DNA from: Rossellomorea marisflavi
Lineage (GTDB): Bacteria > Bacillota > Bacilli > Bacillales > Bacillaceae_B
Reading direction: 5' to 3'
Assembly (NCBI RefSeq): GCF_001274775.1
Contig: NZ_LGUE01000004.1
Coordinates: forward strand, 170,163-234,162
Length of the DNA: 64,000 nt
In this document: piece by piece, positions 1 through 8,008 of the stretch
Layout: each line of letters starts with the position of its first letter
How positions within the stretch are numbered: position 1 is the first letter of the stretch
Made by a program: the position numbers and the translations under genes
Notes under the pieces: generated by a model
Told to the model about the DNA's origin: nothing
What the model saw: only the letters and a program-made list of their open reading frames with translations
Database searches by the model: none

Positions 1-333
1 GGAGGACCGGACGGAGGCGCCTATACGACAACAGAGGATGTCCATGCCCTGCTCGATTCCCTCTTTAAGCACAGTCTCCTGACGAAAGAAAGCACGGACC
101 TCCTCCTGAAGCCCCACGTGGAATGTGGTACGGGAACCTTTTATGGATATGGAGTATGGGTGATCCAGGACGAAGGGGATAATGCGCCGGTTTATTCGTT
201 GATGGGCCTTGATCCTGGCGTGAGCTTCAGATCCGTGATCATCCCGGAGGACGACCGGATGATCACCGTCCTATCAAATTGTGACGAACAGGCATTCTCC
301 CTGATGACCTTCATCAGGAAGAATGATATTTAA
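1..333 (+). CDS. Serine hydrolase (beta-lactamase family), C-terminal part
   Basis: The reading frame is open from the first base to the TAA at 331-333; the start lies outside the window. The visible 110 residues begin with GGPDGGAYTTTEDV, which resembles the C-terminal 'GG..ST..D...' segment of class C beta-lactamase/penicillin-binding-like serine hydrolases (the HTG/KTG-like strand and following helix). It ends in a strand-rich segment with GYGVWV and a late 'VLSN' strand typical of this fold. The catalytic SxxK and YxN motifs would lie upstream and cannot be checked. The substrate is unknown; esterase, D-aminopeptidase and carboxypeptidase members all exist. The gene converges with the sigma-factor remnant that ends at 330. 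Confidence 0.7.
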   Translation, partial: GGPDGGAYTTTEDVHALLDSLFKHSLLTKESTDLLLKPHVECGTGTFYGYGVWVIQDEGDNAPVYSLMGLDPGVSFRSVIIPEDDRMITVLSNCDEQAFSLMTFIRKNDI

Positions 334-1285
334 TACAAATGATAAAAGTAGGCTGCGTTCAATTCTACATCCAGTTCTTCGGCAGCCTGCTTCATCAGAT
401 CCCATGAAAAGCAGTAGAATCTCCAGGAGATGACGAGGTCGTCCTCGATCTCGATACGGTGAAGATTGTTGAGATACCTCTTCCCGTCCTCCTTCTCCTC
501 CAGCTCCACAATCACCGGGGCACCCCATAGCAGACGGTACTCCCCGATGATGGCTTGTTGATCCTGGACAATCTGATACCAATCCCCCAAGGAATGTCTC
601 TTTGTCTCTTCCAGGCCGATCTCCAGCCCTGAATGGACAATCTCCGTCTGGATCTCTTCATGAAGGACGGAAGCAATCTTTTCGGGGTCCTTGGACCGGA
701 ATCCTTCCAGCATGGTGGCGATGACCGGATCAGCTTGAAGAGAATCCACAGATCCACTTGTTCCTGATTTGGCATTAGAGACAGGACTATACTTCCGCAA
801 ACTCTTTCGTGCACGGCTGACATTGGCATGGACGGACGCTTCCGTCGTCCCGATGATATGAGCCACTTCCTTTCCTTTGTATAGGAATGCATCGGTCAAA
901 ATGATCGATACGTATTGAACAGGGGTAAGAATGTGGACGAGATGCTCCAGATTTTCCAGAAGCTGATAGTCGAATTCTCCCGCTGCATTGATTTCCTCCA
1001 TGTCCTCCCTCATCTCGATCCGTTCCTGCTTCCTCCTCTGATCGATCCAACGATTCGTTGCAATCCTGAATAGATAGGCTTTAGATTCGATAGGCTGATA
1101 GAGCTTGGCAATAATGAAAACGCACGGAGGAGCGTATCCTGGACCAGATCTTCTGCATCCCACGGGGATAGCGTCAAGGTCCGGCAGTATCTCCATAGAT
1201 CGGACCGATATGGCTCGATTTTTTCTTTAAATTCCCTCTCCAGGTCCCGAAGGGGTGATCCAAGTGATTCAAGGTCTGCATTCAT
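330..1285 (-). pseudogene. ECF-type sigma factor with C-terminal NTF2/SnoaL-like domain, frameshifted
   Basis: Two overlapping minus-strand frames together make one sigma factor. The first (ATG at 1285, GGAG 7 nt upstream) encodes region 2 up to 'DAEDLVQDTLLRAFSLLP'. The second continues with 'KLYQPIESKAYLFRIATNRW', region 4, and an about 120-residue C-terminal extension rich in strands, as in sigma factors carrying a SnoaL/NTF2-like domain. Joining them needs one extra base at about 1104-1108. The joined product (about 318 aa) then aligns through 'RAFSLLP..AYLFRIATNRWID' with the intact paralogue at 37853-38782. Either the gene is broken or the assembly lacks one base. Region 4 ('EVAHIIGTTEASVHANVSRARKSL') is intact. 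Confidence 0.75.
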
Positions 1286-1328
1286 CTTTCCGCTCCACTC
1301 CATTCTCACAATCTACTTTTGTTAATGG

Positions 1329-1357
1329 TTGCCTGCATATCCTGTATTTCCTATAAT
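1329..1357 (+). promoter_or_regulatory. Sigma-A type promoter for the c-subunit-like gene
   Basis: TTGCCT at 1329-1334 and TATAAT at 1352-1357 are separated by 17 bp. The expected transcript start is about 40 nt ahead of the ATG at 1407. Seen by eye, not tested. Confidence 0.6.
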
Positions 1358-1406
1358 ATGGGTATGTGACAAAATCTTCAATACTATGAAACGATGAGGT
1401 GATTCT

Positions 1407-1820
1407 ATGGCTTTATATTTAATGGCATTAGCAGCCATCATTGCAACCACGGGAATTGGGATTGTAATACGGAAAGCCATGAGGGAGATGGCGGCTCATC
1501 CTGATCAGCGTCAACAGATCCAGTCGAGGATGTTCATCGGGGTGGCGATAGCAGAAGCACTCCCATTGATCCTTATCGTCCTTGGCTTCATCATGATCGA
1601 GTCCTTTACAGGATCCGTCGTCATTCCTGTGGCCATAACGATTGCGGTTACCGCCGTCAACTTTGTGGTGTTATTGCGGACATTTTTGGACGTGGTGAAA
1701 GATCCCCATGCGGATAAGCAAACAAAAGCGATGGTACAGACCACATTTTTCATTGGGTATGCCCTCATGACGGCGGTCCCCATCATCGCCATTGTGGCAA
1801 GTCTCATTGCAGCAGGTTGA
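1407..1820 (+). CDS. Four-helix membrane protein resembling two fused ATP synthase c subunits
   Basis: The 137-residue product has four predicted membrane helices (about 2-22, 42-65, 70-92, 112-135). Residues 41-54 read RMFIGVAIAEALPL, almost identical to the helix-2 motif of F-type ATP synthase subunit c (MFIGVALVEALP), with the ion-binding carboxylate at E50. The preceding loop 'AAHPDQR' matches the polar c-subunit loop (ARQPE). A second copy starts 72 residues later, about one c-subunit length: loop 'VKDPHAD', then QTTFFIGYALMTAVPI. There T122 replaces the carboxylate. No other atp genes are nearby. The start ATG follows GATGAGGTG. Family resemblance is clear; participation in an ATPase, or a separate ion-handling role, is only inference. 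Confidence 0.7.
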   Translation: MALYLMALAAIIATTGIGIVIRKAMREMAAHPDQRQQIQSRMFIGVAIAEALPLILIVLGFIMIESFTGSVVIPVAITIAVTAVNFVVLLRTFLDVVKDPHADKQTKAMVQTTFFIGYALMTAVPIIAIVASLIAAG

Positions 1821-1828
1821 CCCCACAT

Positions 1829-1859
1829 AAAAAAGGAGGCGCATCGGCCTCCTTTTTTA
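1829..1859. terminator. Bidirectional rho-independent terminator
   Basis: A perfect 12 bp stem (AAAAAAGGAGGC / GCCTCCTTTTTT) with a 6 nt loop lies between the convergent c-subunit-like gene and mmuM. U-runs on both strands allow termination in both directions. Confidence 0.9.
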
Positions 1860-1867
1860 TTGTTGAT

Positions 1868-2833
1868 TTATTTTACGCGTTTCCTCCACTTATCAGACAG
1901 GTCCTGAATATGGGAAGGTCCGGTACGACAGCAGCCACCGATGATCTTCGCACCTGCTTCGAACCAGGCATCGGACTGGTCAATGAAACTTCCGCACGCT
2001 TCCTCTCCATGCCAGGTTTTGGTTTCCGCATCATAGGTTTCACCTGAATTCGGATAGACGATGATCGGTTGATCTGTATGCTGATGAAGGATTTTGACGG
2101 CGTCCGTCGCTTCCGGGATCGGTGCACAATTCACACCGATTGCTGCGATCTGTTCTTCGTCCTTGAAGGCAAGTGCGCAGTCTGCCACCCTCGTACCGTC
2201 ACTGATCCGGGACCCATCCCTTAACGAAAAGGACAGCCAGGCATAAACACCGGGATATTCATGCAATAAGGACACCAACACTTCCGCTTCTTCAAAAGAA
2301 GGGATGGTTTCAAACGCCAGAACGTCTGCTCCTGCTTCTATAAGTGCCTTAATACGCGGACGATGGAAGGCTGCAAGCTCTTCTTTAGGAATCCCGTAAT
2401 TCCCCCGATACTCGGACCCATCTGCCAGATACGCTCCGTACGGTCCGACAGAGGCCGCTACGAAAGGCTTATGACGTCCGTTGTCCCGACTGCCTTCTTC
2501 ATCCCAGAATGAATCCCTTGCTTCTTTTGCCAGGAATACGGTTTGCTTGATCAAAGCAATGGCCTCTTCCTCGCCTATCCCTCGCTTACCGAAGCCCTCC
2601 ACTGTTGCCTGGTAGCTTGCTGTGATAGCACAATCGGCTCCCGCTCGGAAGTAGTCCGTGTGGACGGCCGAGATCGCCCCCGGGTTCTCAATGAGGGTCC
2701 GGGCAGACCACAGGGGATCATCGAGATCGCATCCATGGGACTCCAGTTCAGTGGCAAGCGCCCCATCCAGGATGACCGTAGCGTGACTCCTCAGGATGGC
2801 TTCAATGGGATTGTGTTTCACTTGTGTTGACAT
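1868..2833 (-). CDS. mmuM: Homocysteine S-methyltransferase
   Basis: This enzyme transfers a methyl group from S-methylmethionine (or SAM) to homocysteine to give methionine. The 321-residue product shows the '[14 protein letters not shown]' N-terminus of the family. Its zinc-thiolate ligands are at C236 ('GVNCAP') and C301/C302 ('GGCCRTGP'). I chose the ATG at 2833 because AAGGAG lies 8 nt upstream; the GTG at 2842 sits inside that ribosome binding site. The start overlaps the end of the permease gene by about 30 bp, so the two form one transcription unit under the SAM riboswitch at 4305-4409. The pair matches the known mmuP-mmuM arrangement. Confidence 0.93.
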   Translation of the reverse strand: MSTQVKHNPIEAILRSHATVILDGALATELESHGCDLDDPLWSARTLIENPGAISAVHTDYFRAGADCAITASYQATVEGFGKRGIGEEEAIALIKQTVFLAKEARDSFWDEEGSRDNGRHKPFVAASVGPYGAYLADGSEYRGNYGIPKEELAAFHRPRIKALIEAGADVLAFETIPSFEEAEVLVSLLHEYPGVYAWLSFSLRDGSRISDGTRVADCALAFKDEEQIAAIGVNCAPIPEATDAVKILHQHTDQPIIVYPNSGETYDAETKTWHGEEACGSFIDQSDAWFEAGAKIIGGCCRTGPSHIQDLSDKWRKRVK

Positions 2834-4217
2834 ACTCTTCACTCCTTTTCTTTTTCACATAGTTTGTCACATAGTACGCTATATAACAGAAGCCGACGAA
2901 CGGGATCGTGCAGTAAAGTGCCACCCTCTGACCTTCGTCGAATGCGATACCGATGACGGATGCAAGGCAGAGAACGAACGATGCAATCGGGACGAATGGA
3001 TACAACGGCGTCTTATATGCCAGGTCCTTCACACTGTTGCCTTCTTTGATGAAGCGTCTCCTGAAGAAGAACTGGGATGCACTGATGCTCATCCAGACAA
3101 ATACGACGGCCAGTCCGGAAATCGACACCAGTAGGATATAGACCGTGTCGGGTGCGTAAATGCTTGATAAGAGTGCAAGCCCGCCTCCAAGCATGCTGGT
3201 GATGGTGGCTACGAGGGGAACGCCCGATTTGGTCAATTTACCGAAGAAAGACGGTATGGTCTTCTTGTCTGCAAGTGACCAAAGCATCCTGGAAGAAGCG
3301 TACAAGCCGGAATTGGCTGCGGAGAGGATAGCGGTGATGATCACCACATTCATGAGGTCTGCCGCATATGGAATCCCGATCCTGCCGAGTACGGCGACGA
3401 ATGGACTTTCCAATACGCTTGCCGCTTCACTTGGGAGGAGGGCAGAAAGAACCACGATCGTCCCTACATAGAAGATGACGAGTCTGATAAGGGTCGTCCG
3501 GATCGCCTTTGGAATCGTTTTGGTAGGCTCCTTCGTTTCACCCGCGGCTACCCCGATCAGCTCGGTGCCGGAGAAGGCGAAGTTGACGGCAAGCATTGTC
3601 ATGATGATAGCAAATGCCCCATTCGGGAATAACCCCGCATCGGTGATATTCGTGAAGAATGGTGCCGGGGATGAATCGGCAAGGGGCACGAAACCGACGA
3701 TGGCAGCCCCTCCTGCAATGATGAAAAAGACAATGGCGACTACCTTGACAAGGGAGAACCAGAATTCAGATTCTGCAAAAAATCGGACCGTGAACGCGTT
3801 CATACCGAAGATGATGGCTGCGAATAACCCACTCCAGATCCATACGCTGACTGATGGGAACCACCGCTGCATCATCAGACCGGCAGCCGTGAATTCAGAT
3901 CCAAGGGCAACCGTCCAAGTCAGCCAGTACAACCAACCGACGGCATAACCGGTACCAGGTCCGATGTACTTTGCCGCGTAGCTGTGGAAAGATCCCGTCT
4001 CGGGCATATGTACCGAAAGCTCCCCGAGGCACATCATGACAAGATACACGACGATGGCTCCGATCAAATAAGAAAGGATCGTACCGAATGGACCTGCCTG
4101 ATGGATGGTATACCCCGAGCTGAGAAAAAGCCCCGTTCCGATCACGCCCCCAAGGGAAAGCATGATCAAATGCCTTGTTTTCATTTTCCTCTTAAAGTCT
4201 TTTGCTTCAATTTTCAT
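2802..4217 (-). CDS. mmuP: Amino acid permease, probable S-methylmethionine transporter
   Basis: The product is an APC-superfamily permease of 471 residues with about 12 membrane helices. The first helix holds the family motif '[15 protein letters not shown]', and '[13 protein letters not shown]' follows, as in the AAT/YbxG/MmuP group. The ATG at 4217 has GGAGG 8 nt upstream; an in-frame ATG at 4259 lies almost at the riboswitch terminator and has no ribosome site. Because the gene sits behind an S-box riboswitch and overlaps mmuM, S-methylmethionine is the most likely substrate; methionine or another neutral amino acid is the alternative. Confidence 0.88.
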   Translation of the reverse strand: MKIEAKDFKRKMKTRHLIMLSLGGVIGTGLFLSSGYTIHQAGPFGTILSYLIGAIVVYLVMMCLGELSVHMPETGSFHSYAAKYIGPGTGYAVGWLYWLTWTVALGSEFTAAGLMMQRWFPSVSVWIWSGLFAAIIFGMNAFTVRFFAESEFWFSLVKVVAIVFFIIAGGAAIVGFVPLADSSPAPFFTNITDAGLFPNGAFAIIMTMLAVNFAFSGTELIGVAAGETKEPTKTIPKAIRTTLIRLVIFYVGTIVVLSALLPSEAASVLESPFVAVLGRIGIPYAADLMNVVIITAILSAANSGLYASSRMLWSLADKKTIPSFFGKLTKSGVPLVATITSMLGGGLALLSSIYAPDTVYILLVSISGLAVVFVWMSISASQFFFRRRFIKEGNSVKDLAYKTPLYPFVPIASFVLCLASVIGIAFDEGQRVALYCTIPFVGFCYIAYYVTNYVKKKRSEEYVNTSETQSH

Positions 4218-4261
4218 GTTGGCATCCTCCGCGTTCTTGATTCTGGGATGAGCAGACAAAC

Positions 4262-4288
4262 AAAAAACGCACTCAAAACGAGTGCGTT
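4262..4288 (-). terminator. Intrinsic terminator of the SAM riboswitch
   Basis: In the transcript, AACGCACTC pairs with GAGTGCGTT around a small loop and is followed by a run of U. It lies directly after the aptamer and before the permease ribosome site, so SAM binding should cause early termination. Confidence 0.88.
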
Positions 4289-4304
4289 ACCGACAAATAA
4301 ACTG

Positions 4305-4409
4305 CTTATCTATCAGGTTTGATCACCCGCTGGAATTAGCACAGTTTCTTCAGAAGAAGATCTGCTGCTGAGGCTTCAAAGGGCCAGTCCCTCCACCTCT
4401 CTGGATAAG
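4305..4409 (-). promoter_or_regulatory. SAM-I (S-box) riboswitch aptamer
   Basis: Read on the minus strand, the leader shows the S-box landmarks in order. CUUAUCC opens P1, followed by AGAGAGGUGGAGGGACUGG, then CCCUUUGAAGCC, the late GUGCUAAUUCC, and GAUAAG closing P1 at 4310-4305. This is the classic SAM-I consensus and precedes a terminator, so high SAM should shut off mmuP-mmuM. Confidence 0.95.
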
Positions 4410-4428
4410 AATTATGAGATTGGTATAA

Positions 4429-4457
4429 ACATTAACAAGAACCCTCATTCCTGTCAA
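4429..4457 (-). promoter_or_regulatory. Promoter of the mmuP-mmuM unit
   Basis: On the minus strand TTGACA (4457-4452) and TAATGT (4434-4429) are separated by exactly 17 bp. The predicted start falls about 10-15 nt ahead of the riboswitch P1 strand. Confidence 0.65.
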
Positions 4458-4579
4458 TATAAAAATAATCACACCAATAATATGTAAGCGCACCCACACC
4501 TTACCCTTTGTGGAAAAACACCCATTTGATTATTTCCATGGGAATACGGGAACGTATATAGAAAAAGGGGGATGACACC

Positions 4580-5395
4580 ATGCCGGAAGGACCGGAAATC
4601 AGAAGGGCTGCCGACCGTGTTCAAAAAGCGCTCGCCCATCTTCCCGTCATGGAGATTTTCTTTGCCTTCCCACAGCTAAAGGGATATGAAAGTCTCCTTC
4701 AAGGGACAAAGATCACAAGGGTGGACACGAAGGGAAAAGCGATGCTGATACGCTTTGACAACGGCTATACGATGTATTCACACAACCAACTGTATGGGCG
4801 ATGGTACGTCAAGCAGGCCTATGAATACCCAAAGACCAACCGCCAGCTGCGCGTAGCCATACACAATGAAAAGAAATCCGCTTTGCTCTACAGCGCCTCT
4901 GATATTGAAGTCATGCGGGATGAGGAGGTCCATTTACATCCCTTCATTGCACGGGTGGGACCGGATATTCTCAGTGAAGACGTAACAAGCGGAGACATCC
5001 TGACCAGGATGGAAGCATTCAGGAGGCGCAAATGGGCGCATCTGCTCCTTGATCAAGGTTTCGTTGCCGGTATCGGGAACTACCTTCGGTCTGAAATTCT
5101 ATTCGTCTCGGGGATCCATCCGACACTCCGTCCCATGGACTGCCGTGATGACCAGCTGACCCTTGCCGCTGAAGCCATCATCCATCTGATGAAGCAATCC
5201 TATGAAACCGCCGGGATCACCAATGACCTGCAATTGGTAGAGAAGCTGAAACAAGAAGGCTTGACGCGGTCCCGCTATCGCCATTGGGTCTTCAATCGCG
5301 AAGGTGCCTCATGCTATCGCTGCGGAACAGAAATTGAAAAGATCATGGCTGCTTCGAGAAGGTTGTACTACTGCCCACATTGTCAGTCCAAATAA
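4580..5395 (+). CDS. nei: Endonuclease VIII / Fpg-family DNA glycosylase
   Basis: This is a base-excision repair glycosylase with AP lyase activity. The protein starts MPEGPEIRRAAD, where P2 and E3 form the active site; this N-terminus is the endonuclease VIII (Nei) version rather than MutM's 'MPELPEVE'. A conserved lysine is present in 'DTKGKAM' (K53). The helix-two-turn-helix segment contains 'VAGIGNYLRSEIL'. The C-terminal zinc finger has four cysteines (CYRC..CPHC). The length, 271 residues, is normal. AAAGGGGG precedes the ATG. Oxidised pyrimidines are the expected substrates. Confidence 0.92.
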   Translation: MPEGPEIRRAADRVQKALAHLPVMEIFFAFPQLKGYESLLQGTKITRVDTKGKAMLIRFDNGYTMYSHNQLYGRWYVKQAYEYPKTNRQLRVAIHNEKKSALLYSASDIEVMRDEEVHLHPFIARVGPDILSEDVTSGDILTRMEAFRRRKWAHLLLDQGFVAGIGNYLRSEILFVSGIHPTLRPMDCRDDQLTLAAEAIIHLMKQSYETAGITNDLQLVEKLKQEGLTRSRYRHWVFNREGASCYRCGTEIEKIMAASRRLYYCPHCQSK

Positions 5396-5700
5396 AAATG
5401 AGGTCGGGACTAAACAAAAAAATAGCATTTAACACGAACAGTATACGTTCTATATACCGCTAATGATTTCCGTGCAAGACTGCGCGCGGGTAGCCCGTGA
5501 GCCTCCTCGGCAAGCCTGCGGGGTCTCACATCAGCTACTCTTCCCGCTGGAGTCTTCGTCTTGCACTTCAGTCAACCGCTAGAAACAAGTAAATAAGAAT
5601 AGTCATGAAACAAATTAAAACCCGAATTCATTTGCCTGATCGGTGGCAAATGAATTCGGGTTTTACTATAGCTAAAACACGTTTTTCCAACCCTCTATTT
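5396..5700. repeat. Intergenic MITE-like repeat, copy A
   Basis: This is one of three copies in the window (others at 25104-25414 and 39361-39666). Its ends resemble each other in inverted orientation: GAGGTCGGGACTAAAC at the left, and the complement of a GAGGGTTGGAAAAAC-type sequence at the right. Inside are a roughly 95 bp palindromic block (5472-5566, arms GTGCAAGAC/GTCTTGCAC) and a hairpin (5617-5664) with arms AAAACCCGAATTCATTTGCC. It fills the whole space between convergent nei and the lipoprotein gene. No protein is encoded. It may act as a two-way terminator. Confidence 0.8.
5617..5664. terminator. Long hairpin inside repeat copy A
   Basis: A perfect stem of about 20 bp (AAAACCCGAATTCATTTGCC and its complement) with a 7-8 nt loop. 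U/A runs flank both sides, so it could terminate both convergent genes. Confidence 0.6.
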
Positions 5701-5704
5701 ATTT

Positions 5705-6652
5705 TTAGATTACTCCGTCCATCCCTGCACTCGTCATGATCCCGTCCAGGGCCTCTACAAAGTAGGCGTGGTCAAGTCCCTGTTTGACGACGATGTCCTT
5801 CATGATCACACCCAGTTCAGTGGAAATCCTCAAGTATTCTGTCGTCATATCATCAAGCTTCTTCCTTGTTTCGGCGGCATTGTCCACGTTCACTTTCTCA
5901 ATCGTTTTGATCATGTCTTCTGAGATTTCCAGGTATTTGTCCTGTGTTTCTTTGTATTTCTTGATATCTCCGTCCACTTCCTTGCTATTGTCGATCGAAT
6001 CAAGCAAACCCAAGGCCTCATCATGCATGCTCTTATAGACAGGTTCCTCTATCTGGATGGTCTGAAGTTCCGATTTGACCATCTGTACATCCTCTTCGGT
6101 CATGTTTTCCTTAATGTAAAAATCGGGATTGCCAATTCCATAATCGTAGTACAACATGACCTCCATCATCCTGGCCTGGAATAAGGCAAGCTGAATCTCT
6201 TTATCGAAGGCGGCAAATTCTTCTTCACTGGCTTCAATACTGGGTCCCTGACCAGGCATCGTGGTCTCTGCATCACCTGTAGCCGGACTGTCGAACGCAT
6301 CGGAAGAGTCGTCATTGAATGGGTCTTCTTCAGTGCTCAGTGAATCATCCTGGACGTTTCCATCTGCCGGAATGTCATCGATTGATGCCGTTCCCTCTTC
6401 GCCAGAAGCACTACCTTCTTCTGAATTGATTCCTTCTTCCTCTGTTGCGGTTGCATCCGTCGATTCTTCCGCATCTACTTCTCCAGATTGATCACTGTCA
6501 TCTTTCTTGGCGGTCTTTTCTTCACCCGTTTGTTCCGTCTTTTCTTTCTTCTCTTCCTTGTCACCGCTGATGGCCGTCTGCAGGCTGCTGCAAGCCCCCA
6601 GGGTCAAAATCATCGCCAGTAGAATGCTGAACCATGCTGCCTTTCGCTTCAT
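5705..6652 (-). CDS. Acidic secreted lipoprotein of unknown function
   Basis: The 315-residue product starts with a type II signal peptide (MKRKAAWFSILLAMILTLGAC), cleaved before the lipobox cysteine at about residue 21. It continues with a low-complexity linker of about 120 residues rich in E, D, S and T. The C-terminal 170 residues are helical, with coiled-coil-like stretches ('DGDIKKYKETQDKYLEISED'). The protein should be anchored on the outer face of the membrane. AAGGAGG lies 7 nt before the ATG. I recognise no family; the architecture of linker plus helical bundle suggests a surface or cell-wall-associated role but no function can be given. Confidence 0.75.
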   Translation of the reverse strand: MKRKAAWFSILLAMILTLGACSSLQTAISGDKEEKKEKTEQTGEEKTAKKDDSDQSGEVDAEESTDATATEEEGINSEEGSASGEEGTASIDDIPADGNVQDDSLSTEEDPFNDDSSDAFDSPATGDAETTMPGQGPSIEASEEEFAAFDKEIQLALFQARMMEVMLYYDYGIGNPDFYIKENMTEEDVQMVKSELQTIQIEEPVYKSMHDEALGLLDSIDNSKEVDGDIKKYKETQDKYLEISEDMIKTIEKVNVDNAAETRKKLDDMTTEYLRISTELGVIMKDIVVKQGLDHAYFVEALDGIMTSAGMDGVI

Positions 6653-6806
6653 GTAGCTACCTCCTTATTTGTCAACCATTTTGTTACCAGTTTTATACCC
6701 GCACTCTCTCACGGCAAACATATTTTTACAAAGTTTGGTGCTTATTGGTGTGTTTCGACACATGTAAAAAGGTGGATGAACCGCATGGCACCAGTCAAAT
6801 TTCACA

Positions 6807-6837
6807 TCAAAAAAGACCACCGAATTACTCAGTGGCC
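6807..6837 (-). terminator. Putative terminator of the mrp operon
   Basis: On the minus strand GGCCAC pairs with GTGGTC (one G-U pair) and is followed by TTTTTT. The hairpin overlaps the stop codon of mrpG. Confidence 0.55.
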
Positions 6838-7253
6838 TTCTCTGATTTATTGGATGAAGAAGCGTCTGTCTCCTCATCCTTCGTTTCCGTATGGTAATTG
6901 GCTTCATCCTGTTCCAACAGATCTTTCAATTCATCCTGTACGGTTTCGTCGCACATTTCGACCTTGGACCTATATGCTGCCCTGACGATGACATGGGAAG
7001 CGACTGGCGCCGTAAGGAACACGAAGAAAATGCCCAGGAACAGCCTGATGCTGAACACCCCTTCCATGATGAAAAAAAGGAAGGCACCGATGAGGGTGAA
7101 CAGGACCCCAACAGTGGAGCTCTTAGAAGCTGAGTGAGACCGGGTGTAGATATCCGGCAGACGGACGAGCCCGATGGCACTGAGCAAACTGAAGATCGTT
7201 CCGATCAGGATCAGGAAGACGGCGACGACTTCAATCGGACTTGTTACGTTCAA
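6825..7253 (-). CDS. mrpG: Na+/H+ antiporter subunit MrpG
   Basis: This is the small last subunit of the Mrp (Mnh) complex, with three membrane helices and the family motif 'IGLVRLPDIYTRSHSASK'. The C-terminal tail (about 45 residues, rich in D and E) is longer than in B. subtilis MrpG. I prefer the TTG at 7253, which has GAGAGGGG 8 nt upstream, over the GTG at 7262, where that site would be too close. The gene overlaps the end of mrpF. It is the last gene of the operon. Confidence 0.9.
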   Translation of the reverse strand: MNVTSPIEVVAVFLILIGTIFSLLSAIGLVRLPDIYTRSHSASKSSTVGVLFTLIGAFLFFIMEGVFSIRLFLGIFFVFLTAPVASHVIVRAAYRSKVEMCDETVQDELKDLLEQDEANYHTETKDEETDASSSNKSEKATE

Positions 7254-7515
7254 AGACGACACCCCTCTCTATATAGCGCGCAAATGCAAGCGTGCCGATG
7301 AATGAAAGGATCCCGATGAGAAGGATGACTTCGAAGAAGCCCGAGTTCTGGAGCAGCACCGAAAAGATCGCCACCGCAGAGATCAGCTTGACCCCCAGGG
7401 CATCCAGTGCCTGGACACGATCGGGTGCTGACGGTCCCTTGATGATCCGATAGACGGTCGCAAGGATGGCAATGGTCAGGACGACAAGGGAACAGATTAA
7501 TATGGCTTTAATCAT
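7231..7515 (-). CDS. mrpF: Na+/H+ antiporter subunit MrpF
   Basis: A 94-residue protein with three membrane helices and the MrpF signature 'KGPSAPDRVQALDALGVKLI'. It is a hydrophobic subunit of the hetero-oligomeric Mrp antiporter in the cytoplasmic membrane. The start overlaps the 3' end of mrpE by 8 bp, and its end overlaps mrpG, so translation is probably coupled along the operon. Confidence 0.93.
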   Translation of the reverse strand: MIKAILICSLVVLTIAILATVYRIIKGPSAPDRVQALDALGVKLISAVAIFSVLLQNSGFFEVILLIGILSFIGTLAFARYIERGVVFERNKSD

Positions 7516-7990
7516 TTCTGGTCACCCTCTTTATGGCAGTCTCCAGCTTCTTCTGGGATTTGTATGCCGATTCTTTCGCACTTGGAAGATTGATCCCGTG
7601 AAGATAGAATCGTTTGTTGTCATCGGAAACCTCCATGACGACGGAACCCGGGGTCAGGTTCAGCAGGAGGGCAAGAAGCGTGACTTCAAGCTCCCCTTCA
7701 AGATCGGTCTCAAGCTTGAATACACCGGGTGATACATCGATCTTCGGCTTAATGATATGACGTGATACCTGAACGCTCGAGACAAACAGCTCCCGGATGA
7801 AGACAAGGAATAAATGGATGATGGCCACCAGCGACTCCAGGTAGAACTTATGGGGCAGGAAACGCCTTAAAATGAACAGGACCAGTATACCGAATAAATA
7901 CCCGCTGAAGAAGGTGAGGAAACTGAAGCTTTCCTGAAAGAACATCCATATGAAACCGATCAGAAGATTGATCAGGATTTGCATGGGCAC
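7508..7990 (-). CDS. mrpE: Na+/H+ antiporter subunit MrpE
   Basis: The 160-residue protein has the MrpE pattern: two N-terminal helices, 'RELFVSSVQVSRHIIKP', and the late 'LTPGSVVMEVSDD' strand followed by 'YLHGINL'. It belongs to the Mrp monovalent cation/proton antiporter, needed for alkali and sodium tolerance. GAGGTGG lies 6 nt before the GTG at 7990; the in-frame ATG at 7984 is an alternative start. It follows mrpD with an 18 bp gap. Confidence 0.93.
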   Translation of the reverse strand: MPMQILINLLIGFIWMFFQESFSFLTFFSGYLFGILVLFILRRFLPHKFYLESLVAIIHLFLVFIRELFVSSVQVSRHIIKPKIDVSPGVFKLETDLEGELEVTLLALLLNLTPGSVVMEVSDDNKRFYLHGINLPSAKESAYKSQKKLETAIKRVTRND

Positions 7991-8008
7991 GGGGTACCAC
8001 CTCTTTTC

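Noticed and set aside
330-1196. Reading the minus-strand frame from 1196 as a complete 288-residue sigma factor
   Set aside because: Its first about 30 residues have no sigma similarity. Region 2.1-2.2 lies in the other frame, so a frameshifted gene starting at 1285 explains both.
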